Below, one piece after another: positions 23,222-30,972 of a stretch of DNA of 39,289 nucleotides. The notes under the pieces are model-generated. The model was not told the DNA's origin. It was given only the letters and a program-made list of their open reading frames with translations, and made no database searches. The stretch is from a virus, in IMG/VR virus record IMGVR_UViG_3300035670_000570, positions 1 to 39,289 of that record. One strand, 5' to 3'. A program made the position numbers and the translations under genes. Within the stretch, counting starts at the first letter, position 1, and each line of letters opens with the position of its first letter.

Positions 23222-24100
23222 TTACGCCCATCCTATGGAGCCTGTGCTATTGAATACGTAAATATGATACCCACCCGAAGTTGTTAGTGTTCCGCCAGTA
23301 AGTGTTTGTGCTGGTGGGGTTGAGTCTGGATATCGCAAAATAACCACACCGCTGTCTCCGCTTGTCCGTCCCGCTCCAGCACCACCACCAAGATTTGCAC
23401 CGTTGTTGCCCAATCCATTTGCGCCAAGAACGCTCGTGTAACTTCCAGTTTCGTCGCTTGCTTTTCCACGACCTCCGCCGCCACGATATGTGGCGGTTCC
23501 AGTTATTGACGATTGAACACCGTTGCCACCCGCACCAGTTGTATAAACGGTGCCATTGAGTGATGGCGCTCCACCAGCAGCAGCCGCTCCACCACCACCA
23601 GCACCAATGCGAGCATTGTTGCCTGTGTTGATTGCATTGCCACCGGCAAATCCCTGTCCGGTGGTTCCAGCACCTCCGCTGTTATCGGCACCGTTGGCAT
23701 TTCCGCCACCAGCACCCGAACCACCGCTCTGACCAGTTGATTGACTTCCGTATCCACCGCCAGTTGAAGTGATTGTTGTAAGACCAGTGCCAGACAATGA
23801 CGAGTTAGAGCCGTTAGCTTCGCCCGTTCCACCGGCACCTACGGTGATCGTGTAAGTGACGCCTGCGGTTGGCACAAATCTGCTTTCGGCAGATGCGCCA
23901 CCGCCAGAGTTTTCTCCGCTAATGGATGAACGGTATCCGCCAGCACCGCCACCACCACACCTGTCATTGTTGTTGCCACCACCACCAGCAAGAACCAACC
24001 ACTCAACCTGGCTTGGAACATAAACTGGGGCACGCCAAGCGTTACCGAACCATTTGCCTACAAGCGTTGAAGGTCGAGTACGGGCACCTGAACGGCTCAT
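23222..24100 (-). CDS. Glycine-rich tail adhesin, second paralogue, 292 aa
   Basis: It begins ARTRPSTLVGKWFGNAWRAP and ends GGYHIYVFNSTGSIGWA, nearly the same plan as the preceding paralogue. The core has many Gly runs (GGGGAGGYRSSISGENSG, GSGAGGGNANGADNSGGAG), the composition of polyglycine-sandwich adhesins such as the gp38 type. Such proteins sit at fibre tips and set host range. The ATG overlaps the paralogue's TGA (ATGA). Confidence 0.8.
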   Translation of the reverse strand: MSRSGARTRPSTLVGKWFGNAWRAPVYVPSQVEWLVLAGGGGNNNDRCGGGGAGGYRSSISGENSGGGASAESRFVPTAGVTYTITVGAGGTGEANGSNSSLSGTGLTTITSTGGGYGSQSTGQSGGSGAGGGNANGADNSGGAGTTGQGFAGGNAINTGNNARIGAGGGGAAAAGGAPSLNGTVYTTGAGGNGVQSSITGTATYRGGGGRGKASDETGSYTSVLGANGLGNNGANLGGGAGAGRTSGDSGVVILRYPDSTPPAQTLTGGTLTTSGGYHIYVFNSTGSIGWA

Positions 24101-25038
24101 GCTATTACCAAACTTCCCGTGTCATTGAAAGTATGGATCGTATAGTTGCCCGAAGTGGTAATGGTGCCGCCAGTAACAGACGCAATTCTAGAAGTTGCCA
24201 AATCCGCAGTCAGATAGCGAACAATAATAACACCCTTTCCGCCATTGCCACCAAGCGGAGTGCTTGCCGAACCGTCATTGTTTCTTGCCCCACCACCACC
24301 GCCACCAGTATTTGCCGTGCCAGCAGTCGCATTATTTTGCCCGATAGAACCGTTACCACCACCGCCAGTTCCACCAGAACCAGCAGATGTGTAATGACCA
24401 CCACCGCCACCACCAGCACGAGTGACTGCTGAACCAGTAATGCTTGAAGAAACACCTACGCCGCCAACTCCACCGCTTGCGCCAGCATTGCCACCAACTG
24501 CTCCAGCACCACCTCCACCACCACCACCGAAACCAGGATTTGTATTACTTCCTTGACCGCCTGCATAACCTTGACCCGTAGTACCAGTTCCAACTGAAGT
24601 CAAGTTATTTACACCGTGCGCACCGCCACCAGAACCACCATTTCCGCCCGTGTAGCCGTTATATGAACCTCCACGACCACCGCCCGACGAAGTAATTGTT
24701 GTGTAGTTGTCGCCAGAAATCGAACTATCCGAACCTGCTGCGCCAGCAGCACCAGTTTCACCTGTTTTCCCTGCTCCTCCTGCACCAACGGTTATTGTGT
24801 GGGTTCCGGCACCAACAAACAATGATGCTTCAGCAGAAGCACCACCACCAGAAGTTTCCCCGCTTACATTTGTGCGATAACCACCAGCACCACCACCTGC
24901 TCCAGCAGATGCACCGCCACCACCGCCACCCGCAATAACCAGATATTCAACGGATAAAGGTGCAGGACCTAATGCGCTACCAAACCACTGACCGACAAGT
25001 GTTGAAGGTCGTTCTCGCTCACCGAAACGCAAAGTCAT
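24097..25038 (-). CDS. Glycine-rich tail adhesin, first paralogue, 313 aa
   Basis: N-terminus MTLRFGERERPSTLVGQWFG and C-terminus SGNYTIHTFNDTGSLVIA mirror those of the next gene; both start with a conserved RPSTLVG(Q/K)WFG segment, probably the fibre attachment. The central 220 residues are built of Gly runs with Ser/Ala/Asn (GGGGGASAGAGGGAGGYRT, GGRGGSYNGYTGGNGGSGGG). The two genes are a tandem duplication that has diverged mostly in the Gly-rich middle. Receptor binding is inferred. Confidence 0.8.
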   Translation of the reverse strand: MTLRFGERERPSTLVGQWFGSALGPAPLSVEYLVIAGGGGGGASAGAGGGAGGYRTNVSGETSGGGASAEASLFVGAGTHTITVGAGGAGKTGETGAAGAAGSDSSISGDNYTTITSSGGGRGGSYNGYTGGNGGSGGGAHGVNNLTSVGTGTTGQGYAGGQGSNTNPGFGGGGGGGAGAVGGNAGASGGVGGVGVSSSITGSAVTRAGGGGGGHYTSAGSGGTGGGGNGSIGQNNATAGTANTGGGGGGARNNDGSASTPLGGNGGKGVIIVRYLTADLATSRIASVTGGTITTSGNYTIHTFNDTGSLVIA

Positions 25039-25047
25039 ATGACGAGC

Positions 25048-25410
25048 CTACGAAATGCGGTTGACGTAACCGCCAATCGAGATGACGTTTGCCGTAGCAG
25101 CAAACGCACGAACATTCACAGCCGCAGAACCAGTGCCCGTCAATAGCAACCCAGGGACCACAAGAACCAAACCAGATTCGGCAGCAATGGTCAACTCAAT
25201 CAAATCGTCAGGGGCACTGACACCGCCAAACTCAATCGTCAACTTGCGGGCAGTCGTATCCGAGTTCACCGCATACAACCAAATCTCGTCAATGATGCTT
25301 GACGAAGTACCAGTCGCATGAATCAAAGTGCCAGCCGTCGCAGTCTGGGCAACCTTGACCATTCGCCCAGTTGTTGATTCGCTGAGTTTTACTTTTGTAT
25401 AAGTTGCCAT
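25048..25410 (-). CDS. Small tail/virion structural protein, 120 aa
   Basis: The beta-rich sequence KVKLSESTTGRMVKVAQTAT, LYAVNSDTTARKLTIEFGG and VNVRAFAATANVISIGGYVN is typical of small structural proteins in phage tail modules. RBS TAGGAG 6 nt upstream. It follows the 165-aa protein by 8 nt. Exact role not recognised. Confidence 0.75.
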   Translation of the reverse strand: MATYTKVKLSESTTGRMVKVAQTATAGTLIHATGTSSSIIDEIWLYAVNSDTTARKLTIEFGGVSAPDDLIELTIAAESGLVLVVPGLLLTGTGSAAVNVRAFAATANVISIGGYVNRIS

Positions 25411-25418
25411 TGTTGCTC

Positions 25419-25916
25419 CTAACTAAAAATCTGTACGGGTAAAACAATCTGGTCGGTGTCACCCGACGAAAGTGCCGTCGCCCACTTTACACCAGCCGAC
25501 TCCGAAGAATCAGCCGTCAACACCGTATCGTTCGCACCCACCCCAACACGCACCACATCGGTACCGTTGAACACCACAACGTCACCCTTCGTCGTGTAGC
25601 GCGACGCAAGGAAGTTGGCCTCATCCGCATCATCAGCAGAGAACACCGGATAAATCGTCGCACCCGACGAATGCGATTGAGCAGTCGTATCATCCTGCCC
25701 ACGAGTCAGGGTCAGGGTAGACCCAGAGATCGTGGCGAGACACTTCTCCTCACTCGAAGTCCCAGGACTAATCACCACAAAGAACGGGACAGCAGCCGTA
25801 GAAGGCCAACCCGTAGTTGCCGCAATAGTAATCGACGTATCACCAGACGCCAAAGCGTTAGTGATCGTCGTCTGAGCTGCTGCGCCCTTATATTGTCTAC
25901 GAGTTACTGCTGGCAT
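25419..25916 (-). CDS. Tail structural protein with Ser/Thr-rich beta sequence, 165 aa
   Basis: After a basic start (MPAVTRRQYKGAAAQTTITN) the chain shows beta repeats, CLATISGSTLTLTRGQDDTT and AQSHSSGATIYPVF, and ends YTTKGDVVVFNGTDVVRVGV and more Ser/Thr. The GDVVVFNGTDVVRVGVGAND phrase resembles shaft segments in phage fibre proteins. Most likely a connector between nozzle and adhesins. Confidence 0.75.
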   Translation of the reverse strand: MPAVTRRQYKGAAAQTTITNALASGDTSITIAATTGWPSTAAVPFFVVISPGTSSEEKCLATISGSTLTLTRGQDDTTAQSHSSGATIYPVFSADDADEANFLASRYTTKGDVVVFNGTDVVRVGVGANDTVLTADSSESAGVKWATALSSGDTDQIVLPVQIFS

Positions 25917-25923
25917 TAGGACC

Positions 25924-27774
25924 TCATCTTACACTACGCATCACCACAATAGCAGTACCCTCAAAATCGTTGTCCCAATGGGTAGTCACAATCTGACGGG
26001 CCTGCCACTGGATGTTCTCCACGACCACCGAGAACGTGTTCGCGTTCTCCTGATACGTCACGATCCTGGGGGTATCCACCAAGTCGCGGAGCAACGCCAT
26101 CTCATTGTCCACATCCTGCCAATACTCACGCCCATTGATATTCAACTTGTGATGCATCAAGATTGGGACGGAGAAGATTTGGCTGCGCAATGGAGCTGCG
26201 TACGCCCTAGCCATCCAACGAGTCAACGTCGGACCCGTCGTAGCAGTCGCCTGGGTAAGGGTCAGTTTGATCTCAGCCTCAAAGATACGTTCCTCCAACC
26301 CATCAAACGTCTTCTCTTTCGCCCCAGCCGTATTGAACACAGGGAAACTGTCATAATCCCCACCATCCGAAGCAATCGACATCGTGATAGACCCAACCAG
26401 CGGAAGGGTTCGAACATCAAGCTTCGGTACGAACTTGGCGTCAGGGACACCCCAACGGTAGATACCGGAAGTGAGGTAGCCGGAGGACACCAGGTTCGTG
26501 GCATGGGGGGTAAAGACGCCGACCCCAGACACGGTGAACAGCGGCTTGTTGTTGAACTCGTGGATAGAAACAATCGTCCCCTGGGCAGTAGCCATCAAAT
26601 CGGATGCGTATGCGGGCTGGTTCGTAGAGATGAACACGGAGATGTCCATGCGCCCGATACCTGTGGAAGTGGAGTCGTAGTTCGACCATGCGAAGTAGAT
26701 GTATTTGCCGATACCTGCGAACGTGTTGACTCCGCCACCAATCTCAATCAGCGGTCCGATGACAAGGTTTCCGTCGCCGTCCGTGGAGCAGAAACGGAAC
26801 CCTGTCGTGGTACCCAGCACGATGTAACCGAGGTAGCCGTAGATCGAGGTAATGATTTCGCCTTGCGGGAGTTCGGCGGCAGCCGTAGGAATATCAAGGG
26901 AAGTGCCGTCTGCCTTGATTTGCGTTTTGTAGACGAGGCTGATGTTGCCTGAATAGCCTGCCGCATAGATGTGGGTTTGACCAGCAGCGAAACCAATCCA
27001 AGCCCAGTTTGTGCTCGGATGCGTATAGAGCGCACCAGGGTTGTTCGCCGTTGAACCAGCGGGAGTCGTGATGTTCCAAATCTTGCGTTTATCCGCACCC
27101 TGACCAGCCACCATGAGGCGACCCTTGACATACGCCATAAGCCCAGCCTCAATACCTGTGATGTATGCAGAGGAAGCACCAGTACCAGCGTTCGTCTGAT
27201 CGATGTCACCGTTGGCATACGAATAGAACACGTTGTAGCCGTCAGAGGTGAGACTGTAAATGTTGGATGCAGCCGTACCAGTCACCGTGGTAACCGTTGA
27301 GAAGTCAGTCGTATATTTGATGTTCTGCCCATCCGACCCATACAGTCGCCCATCAGCAGTTGTCGCATACAGGTTCGTACCCGAAGTCGGATACACGTTC
27401 GTCGTATCAGAAAGAAGACTCAGGCGACCCTTCTCCCAAACATCCACACCCTTCGACTCATGGAAACGGAACGCCTCAGAATCCGACGCATCCGAATACT
27501 CCTGCCCAGCCCCATAATGCCAAGACGACTGGCTACGACGCCACAAACCCTGCGGGTTGATAGCACCCTCACCAGGCTCAGTTGACTGGTCAACCGAATC
27601 ACGAACACGCGCATCATACTGACGAGTGAACTGATTACTCGCCATATCCAACATGTACGGGCGACCATTGATCGCCACCGGAAACACATCAGGAACAAGC
27701 TGCGACGCACCAGTACCCGTATAGAACGATGGCGCAGGAAAGAACGCCGTCGTGAACTCGGCCAAAGAAGCCAT
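25924..27774 (-). CDS. Tail nozzle-like beta-propeller protein, 616 aa
   Basis: The 616-aa chain is nearly all beta with repeated blades: NLYATTADGRLYGSDGQNIK, then IYSLTSDGYNVFYSYANGD, HIYAAGYSGNISLVYKTQIK and GYIVLGTTTGFRFCSTDGDG. This resembles the T7 gp12-type tail nozzle, which also has propellers. The C-terminal part (REYWQDVDNEMALLRDLVD, QNIQWQARQI-like end) appears globular. It directly follows the adaptor-like gene, the usual order of podovirus tail genes. Confidence 0.8.
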   Translation of the reverse strand: MASLAEFTTAFFPAPSFYTGTGASQLVPDVFPVAINGRPYMLDMASNQFTRQYDARVRDSVDQSTEPGEGAINPQGLWRRSQSSWHYGAGQEYSDASDSEAFRFHESKGVDVWEKGRLSLLSDTTNVYPTSGTNLYATTADGRLYGSDGQNIKYTTDFSTVTTVTGTAASNIYSLTSDGYNVFYSYANGDIDQTNAGTGASSAYITGIEAGLMAYVKGRLMVAGQGADKRKIWNITTPAGSTANNPGALYTHPSTNWAWIGFAAGQTHIYAAGYSGNISLVYKTQIKADGTSLDIPTAAAELPQGEIITSIYGYLGYIVLGTTTGFRFCSTDGDGNLVIGPLIEIGGGVNTFAGIGKYIYFAWSNYDSTSTGIGRMDISVFISTNQPAYASDLMATAQGTIVSIHEFNNKPLFTVSGVGVFTPHATNLVSSGYLTSGIYRWGVPDAKFVPKLDVRTLPLVGSITMSIASDGGDYDSFPVFNTAGAKEKTFDGLEERIFEAEIKLTLTQATATTGPTLTRWMARAYAAPLRSQIFSVPILMHHKLNINGREYWQDVDNEMALLRDLVDTPRIVTYQENANTFSVVVENIQWQARQIVTTHWDNDFEGTAIVVMRSVR

Positions 27775-27777
27775 CGG

Positions 27778-28662
27778 CTACTTCCTAAACTGGATAGGGT
27801 ACTGAGCCTTCAAACGGCCAGCCTCAGCCGTGATACGTTCACGACGCAAACGCAACAAGTTCGCCACCGAATCACGCGACGAACCAGGAGGCACCTCATC
27901 CGAACGACGAGTATCACCCTGCGACTCGATAAACGAACGCTTGATCTCACGACCAGCCATCATTCGAATAATCACACCAAGCTCAACCAAATCGTCACAC
28001 GTAGAAGGTAACCCGCAGAACGAGGTCAAATCCGAAGACTCGCTCGTAGCACGAGTGAACGGCGACTTGTAGCGGACACGCAACGTGCCAGCCATACATT
28101 CCTCATCGAACACGATGGCGATACCTGACGCAAAATCGCTCGTCGGCAAATCACGTTGCAGACGCACCCCACGCACCACCGGATAATCGTCCGACGTGTA
28201 ACGCAAACGAACATCAATCAACTCCAACACGTTCGTTGCGCTCGTCAAATTGATTTGGCGATCAGACCCGTTATAGGTGATGTCTAATGCGGTGACTTTG
28301 AACAGTCCGTTCGCCGTAGAGGAAAGGTCATCGATGTCTGCGTTGAGCGCATCAAGCATCTGTCCTCTCGGAAAGCGCGGATTGAGCGTAGCCAATACGT
28401 TGGCTGAGTGAGCCGCAGGGGTCGTTCCGTTGAATCCTCGTTCCACCGTAAGCGTCTTCGTAGCCGTGTTCGCTTCCCAAACGTAGAAAAGTTCGGACTC
28501 CAACTCGAATACAGAACCAGGGCGAAACCCGCCAAGATCGTAAGACAACACAACACTCGTCGCACTATCGTTGATGCTCGCAGCAAGTTTGTTACGCTCC
28601 TCGACGGTCCCCGACAACAGTTGCCGCGACGCACGATTCAGGATCGCCGCCGCAGTTGTCAT
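27778..28662 (-). CDS. Tail adaptor-like structural protein, 294 aa
   Basis: The ATG overlaps the stop of the 44-aa gene (TAATG). The N-terminal half is beta-rich (SVVLSYDLGGFRPGSVFELE, FYVWEANTATKTLTVERGF) and the C-terminal half helical, ending with basic LRLRRERITAEAGRLKAQY. Order adaptor then nozzle matches podovirus tail modules (T7 gp11/gp12 positions). Direct sequence similarity to gp11 cannot be judged by eye. Confidence 0.65.
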   Translation of the reverse strand: MTTAAAILNRASRQLLSGTVEERNKLAASINDSATSVVLSYDLGGFRPGSVFELESELFYVWEANTATKTLTVERGFNGTTPAAHSANVLATLNPRFPRGQMLDALNADIDDLSSTANGLFKVTALDITYNGSDRQINLTSATNVLELIDVRLRYTSDDYPVVRGVRLQRDLPTSDFASGIAIVFDEECMAGTLRVRYKSPFTRATSESSDLTSFCGLPSTCDDLVELGVIIRMMAGREIKRSFIESQGDTRRSDEVPPGSSRDSVANLLRLRRERITAEAGRLKAQYPIQFRK

Positions 28663-28796
28663 TAGTAAATATAACCCCCGTAACCTGGGAATGAACCTGC
28701 TTGTGCTTTAGCCGAGGTCTTACGGGTACGCTTACCCTTCTTGGCTTTAGGACCAGCCTTGATTTGGCTTGTCGGCTTCTTGGAAGACTTCTTCAC
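28662..28796 (-). CDS. Tiny Lys-rich protein, 44 aa
   Basis: It starts at a GTG (28796) overlapping the stop of the previous tiny gene (GTGA) and ends with TAA that shares its A with the adaptor ATG. The N-terminal 30 residues are almost entirely Lys, Ser, Ala and Gly (KKSSKKPTSQIKAGPKAKKG), then PGYGGYIY, a Tyr-rich end that may be buried. It is probably DNA-binding or packaged. Confidence 0.65.
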   Translation of the reverse strand: MKKSSKKPTSQIKAGPKAKKGKRTRKTSAKAQAGSFPGYGGYIY

Positions 28797-28909
28797 TTCT
28801 TTTTCTTCTTCCCAGACTTCATCTTCTTGCCGGTGCGCTTAGCTTCGGCTTTTGCCATAGCCATACCTTTAGCGGTGTATGCGTATTCCTTCTTGCCGAC
28901 CTTTGGCAT
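28793..28909 (-). CDS. Tiny Lys-rich protein, 38 aa
   Basis: ATG at 28909 has GGAG 5 nt upstream. Sequence MPKVGKKEYAYTAKGMAMAK then AEAKRTGKKMKSGKKKKK: about half Lys/Arg, with a helix in the first half. The stop overlaps the next start. This small conserved type occurs near tail genes of several phage groups; function unknown. Confidence 0.7.
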   Translation of the reverse strand: MPKVGKKEYAYTAKGMAMAKAEAKRTGKKMKSGKKKKK

Positions 28910-28948
28910 AAATGCTCCTGTCTAGTGGTTTGACTTACAGATATTACT

Positions 28949-29209
28949 CTAACAGTCCCACTTGCGTAGAGCGAGAGCCTTTCGTGTTGGGCGACCTTTC
29001 TTGTCTTTCATTGGCCCAGGCATTCCGGACATGCGGGCACAGAATGATCGGCGTCGAGCCGCAGCCTTCGGGGAACGTTTTGCTTGCGCAGCTGACACGG
29101 GAGGTTTCAGGTTCATGCCTTGCGCACGAGCCGACGCACGACCCTTAGCGTTCAACCCGCCCTTCGGGTCCTTGCCCTCTTTGCGTTGCCACGCAGGAGT
29201 CTTAGCCAC
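28949..29209 (-). CDS. DUF6321-like basic protein, 86 aa
   Basis: I prefer GTG at 29209, which overlaps the upstream stop by 8 nt, because KTPAWQRKEGKDPKGGLNAK is the typical start of the family. Conserved parts follow: GRASARAQGMNLKPPV, RRRSFCARMSGMPGPMK and RKALALRKWDC. The protein is strongly basic with three Cys-containing turns. Phage DUF6321 proteins are of unknown function. Confidence 0.8.
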   Translation of the reverse strand: MAKTPAWQRKEGKDPKGGLNAKGRASARAQGMNLKPPVSAAQAKRSPKAAARRRSFCARMSGMPGPMKDKKGRPTRKALALRKWDC

Positions 29210-29360
29210 GACGAGACGCCCACGCGTTATCAACAAGGTTCGGGTATGGGCGACCAGCTTTGGCGGCACGTGCCTTCGCAGCAGACTTCTGCTTAGGGGA
29301 CAACGACTTCGACTTCTTCTTCGGGTTCTTGGTATCCCAGAACGCTTTCTTCTTTTTCAC
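29202..29360 (-). CDS. Tiny basic protein with AGRPYPNLVDN motif, 52 aa
   Basis: GTG at 29360 overlaps the glycosyltransferase stop (GTGA) and has GGAG 7 nt upstream. Sequence starts MKKKKAFWDTKNPKKKSKSL, continues with an Ala/Lys helix and ends AGRPYPNLVDNAWASRRG. This motif-ending type recurs in phage genomes. A DNA- or capsid-linked role is likely but not shown. Confidence 0.75.
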   Translation of the reverse strand: MKKKKAFWDTKNPKKKSKSLSPKQKSAAKARAAKAGRPYPNLVDNAWASRRG

Positions 29361-30451
29361 AGTGCTTCTCCTATCACGTTTCCGTTCTCAAACACTACTT
29401 GATAAATGTTCTCCGGTACCACATACTCCTGCCCTGGGAGGTAGGTGAAGTCTTTGCCGTTGATGCTGCCTGTGACCTTGCGTTTGACTCGCATCGGCAT
29501 ACTGATTTTGGCGTCATCCCAAACAGGGTCGGTGAGTAGCCCGCCGACGGGGAGGGCGTCAGCCAACTGGCGGGCAGCGTTATCCCACGACCACACCTTC
29601 GTTTTGGTGATCCTCTGTTTGGCTTGCTTCTTGTAGTTTGCATGACTTGAAAATAAGGTTCTCATAGCGTCAGCCAAATCATCAGGATCGGACTCATCCC
29701 ACAGGCCACCGAACATCGATGGGGACTGTCCGTGGGGAATGACGATGGATGCCAGGTCTGCGAACTCTGCTTGCCCAGATGAGGCGTTGATAATCGTTGG
29801 GATACCCATAGCCATCGCCTGCAACGGCATCAACCCAAATCCTTCACCTCTCGTGGCTGCGATATAGCAGTCGGCGTCATTGAAGAATTTGACGGTTTCT
29901 TCTTGGGTGAACCATTTCCTGTGCATGAACACGTTGTCCGGCAACGTAAGCGGCGGAACACCATGCGCTTCAGGGTTCGGTTTCAAGTGCAGTTCGGCAT
30001 CCAGGTCGGCACGTTTGAACGCCTCCAACACGATGTCCAACCCTTTACGCAACCACTGGGAGCCACCGGCATGGAACCTGAACCGTTTATTCTCAGGGCG
30101 AGGCGTAGCTTTCCACACCGAATGATCGACCCCCAACGGCACCTTCTTCACGTTCTTGTGATGCCGAGAAAACAGTTCAAGATTGTGGTCGCACGGAACG
30201 AGTATCTGATCGTAGAACTCCATCCACCGTACGAACCTGGGGTTCAGTTCGGTTGATTCCCACATCGTAAAACAGGTGCGATGCTGACCTTTATAAACCC
30301 CTTTGATTTGATACGGCTGCAACATGTTCACCATCACATCGGCATGTTCATGCAACGTGATGTCGTCGGGAACATGTTTGATGAACGCATCCCACATCGC
30401 CCCATAGCCGTACCGTGGGTCGGCAAACCCCAACCAAGACTGATAGTTCAA
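29357..30451 (-). CDS. GT4-like glycosyltransferase, 364 aa
   Basis: The TTG at 30451 overlaps the upstream TGA (TTGA), with no other start near. The N-terminal half holds a Rossmann-type region and VPLGVDHSVW; the C-terminal half has FHAGGSQWLRKGLDIVLEAF, WFTQEETVKFFNDADCYIAA, then TRGEGFGLMPLQAMAMGIPT. The usual GT-B E-x7-E pair appears as E...Q (EGFGLMPLQ), so the second Glu is replaced. A C-terminal extension (from about residue 310) has a small beta domain (KVTGSINGKDFTYLPGQEYV). It may glycosylate virion proteins or host envelope receptors. Sugar donor not predictable. Confidence 0.85.
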   Translation of the reverse strand: MNYQSWLGFADPRYGYGAMWDAFIKHVPDDITLHEHADVMVNMLQPYQIKGVYKGQHRTCFTMWESTELNPRFVRWMEFYDQILVPCDHNLELFSRHHKNVKKVPLGVDHSVWKATPRPENKRFRFHAGGSQWLRKGLDIVLEAFKRADLDAELHLKPNPEAHGVPPLTLPDNVFMHRKWFTQEETVKFFNDADCYIAATRGEGFGLMPLQAMAMGIPTIINASSGQAEFADLASIVIPHGQSPSMFGGLWDESDPDDLADAMRTLFSSHANYKKQAKQRITKTKVWSWDNAARQLADALPVGGLLTDPVWDDAKISMPMRVKRKVTGSINGKDFTYLPGQEYVVPENIYQVVFENGNVIGEAL

Positions 30452-30681
30452 TCAGCAATCTTTTCTAGTTTCGCAGACCCATCAATCTTCATCGGTTGCC
30501 CACCCGTTTGACGTATCCGCTTATAGGCATCCAAATCCTTATCCAATGCCCGTTCCTTTGAGTTGAGTTGCGCAACATTGTGACGTGTCGGCATCGCAGT
30601 ACCGGACATACGCACATGCGAAATACGGCAAGCGAAACAACCTTCAACGTTCAGGTCCGGATGAGTCTCCCTATGTTTCAT
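30448..30681 (-). CDS. Conserved small protein with GCFACRI motif, 77 aa
   Basis: ATG has AGGGG upstream. Sequence has GCFACRISHV near the start (a Cys pair plus nearby His that may bind zinc) and ERALDKDLDAYKRIRQTGGQ plus PMKIDGSAKLEKIAD at the end. I recognise this small type from actinobacterial phage structural regions; no function known. Its TGA overlaps the start of the glycosyltransferase. Confidence 0.75.
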   Translation of the reverse strand: MKHRETHPDLNVEGCFACRISHVRMSGTAMPTRHNVAQLNSKERALDKDLDAYKRIRQTGGQPMKIDGSAKLEKIAD

Positions 30682-30687
30682 ATTCCC

Positions 30688-30972
30688 CTACGAAATGTAT
30701 GCGCCGTAACCTGCCGCAGTAAGACTAGCAACCTCATCAGCAGACACTTCGTTCTCCGACCCACCCCAATACACTTTTGCAATCGTCGTAATATCGTTCG
30801 GTTCGTTCTCCGTATAGGTGCCGTTTGTCAACAGGAACACGTTACGGCCACGAGGTTCAGCGTCATAATGTTTGAACAGGTTGTATGCCAACCTGACTTC
30901 CTGCGAATCGAACTCCTGCGGTGGAACACCCAACGCTACGAAGTCATCGGTTGGCGGTCTGAAGATACTCAT
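30688..30972 (-). CDS. Paralogue of the fibre C-terminal domain, 94 aa
   Basis: The ATG overlaps the upstream stop (ATGA). Residues about 40-94 (GRNVFLLTNGTYTENE, KVYWGGSENEVSADEVAS, AAGYGAYIS) align with the last 60 residues of the upstream fibre-like protein (GVNVYKLLDGTFTSTE, KTYWGGSKNFVTAEEKAE, AAGYGSYIT). It is thus a free-standing copy of that domain with a new N-terminus. The domain may be a trimer tip or an attachment unit. Confidence 0.8.
   Translation of the reverse strand: MSIFRPPTDDFVALGVPPQEFDSQEVRLAYNLFKHYDAEPRGRNVFLLTNGTYTENEPNDITTIAKVYWGGSENEVSADEVASLTAAGYGAYIS

Noticed and set aside
25978-26952. 324-aa plus-strand frame
   Set aside because: It is antisense to the nozzle-like gene, with an unnatural Arg/His-rich composition.
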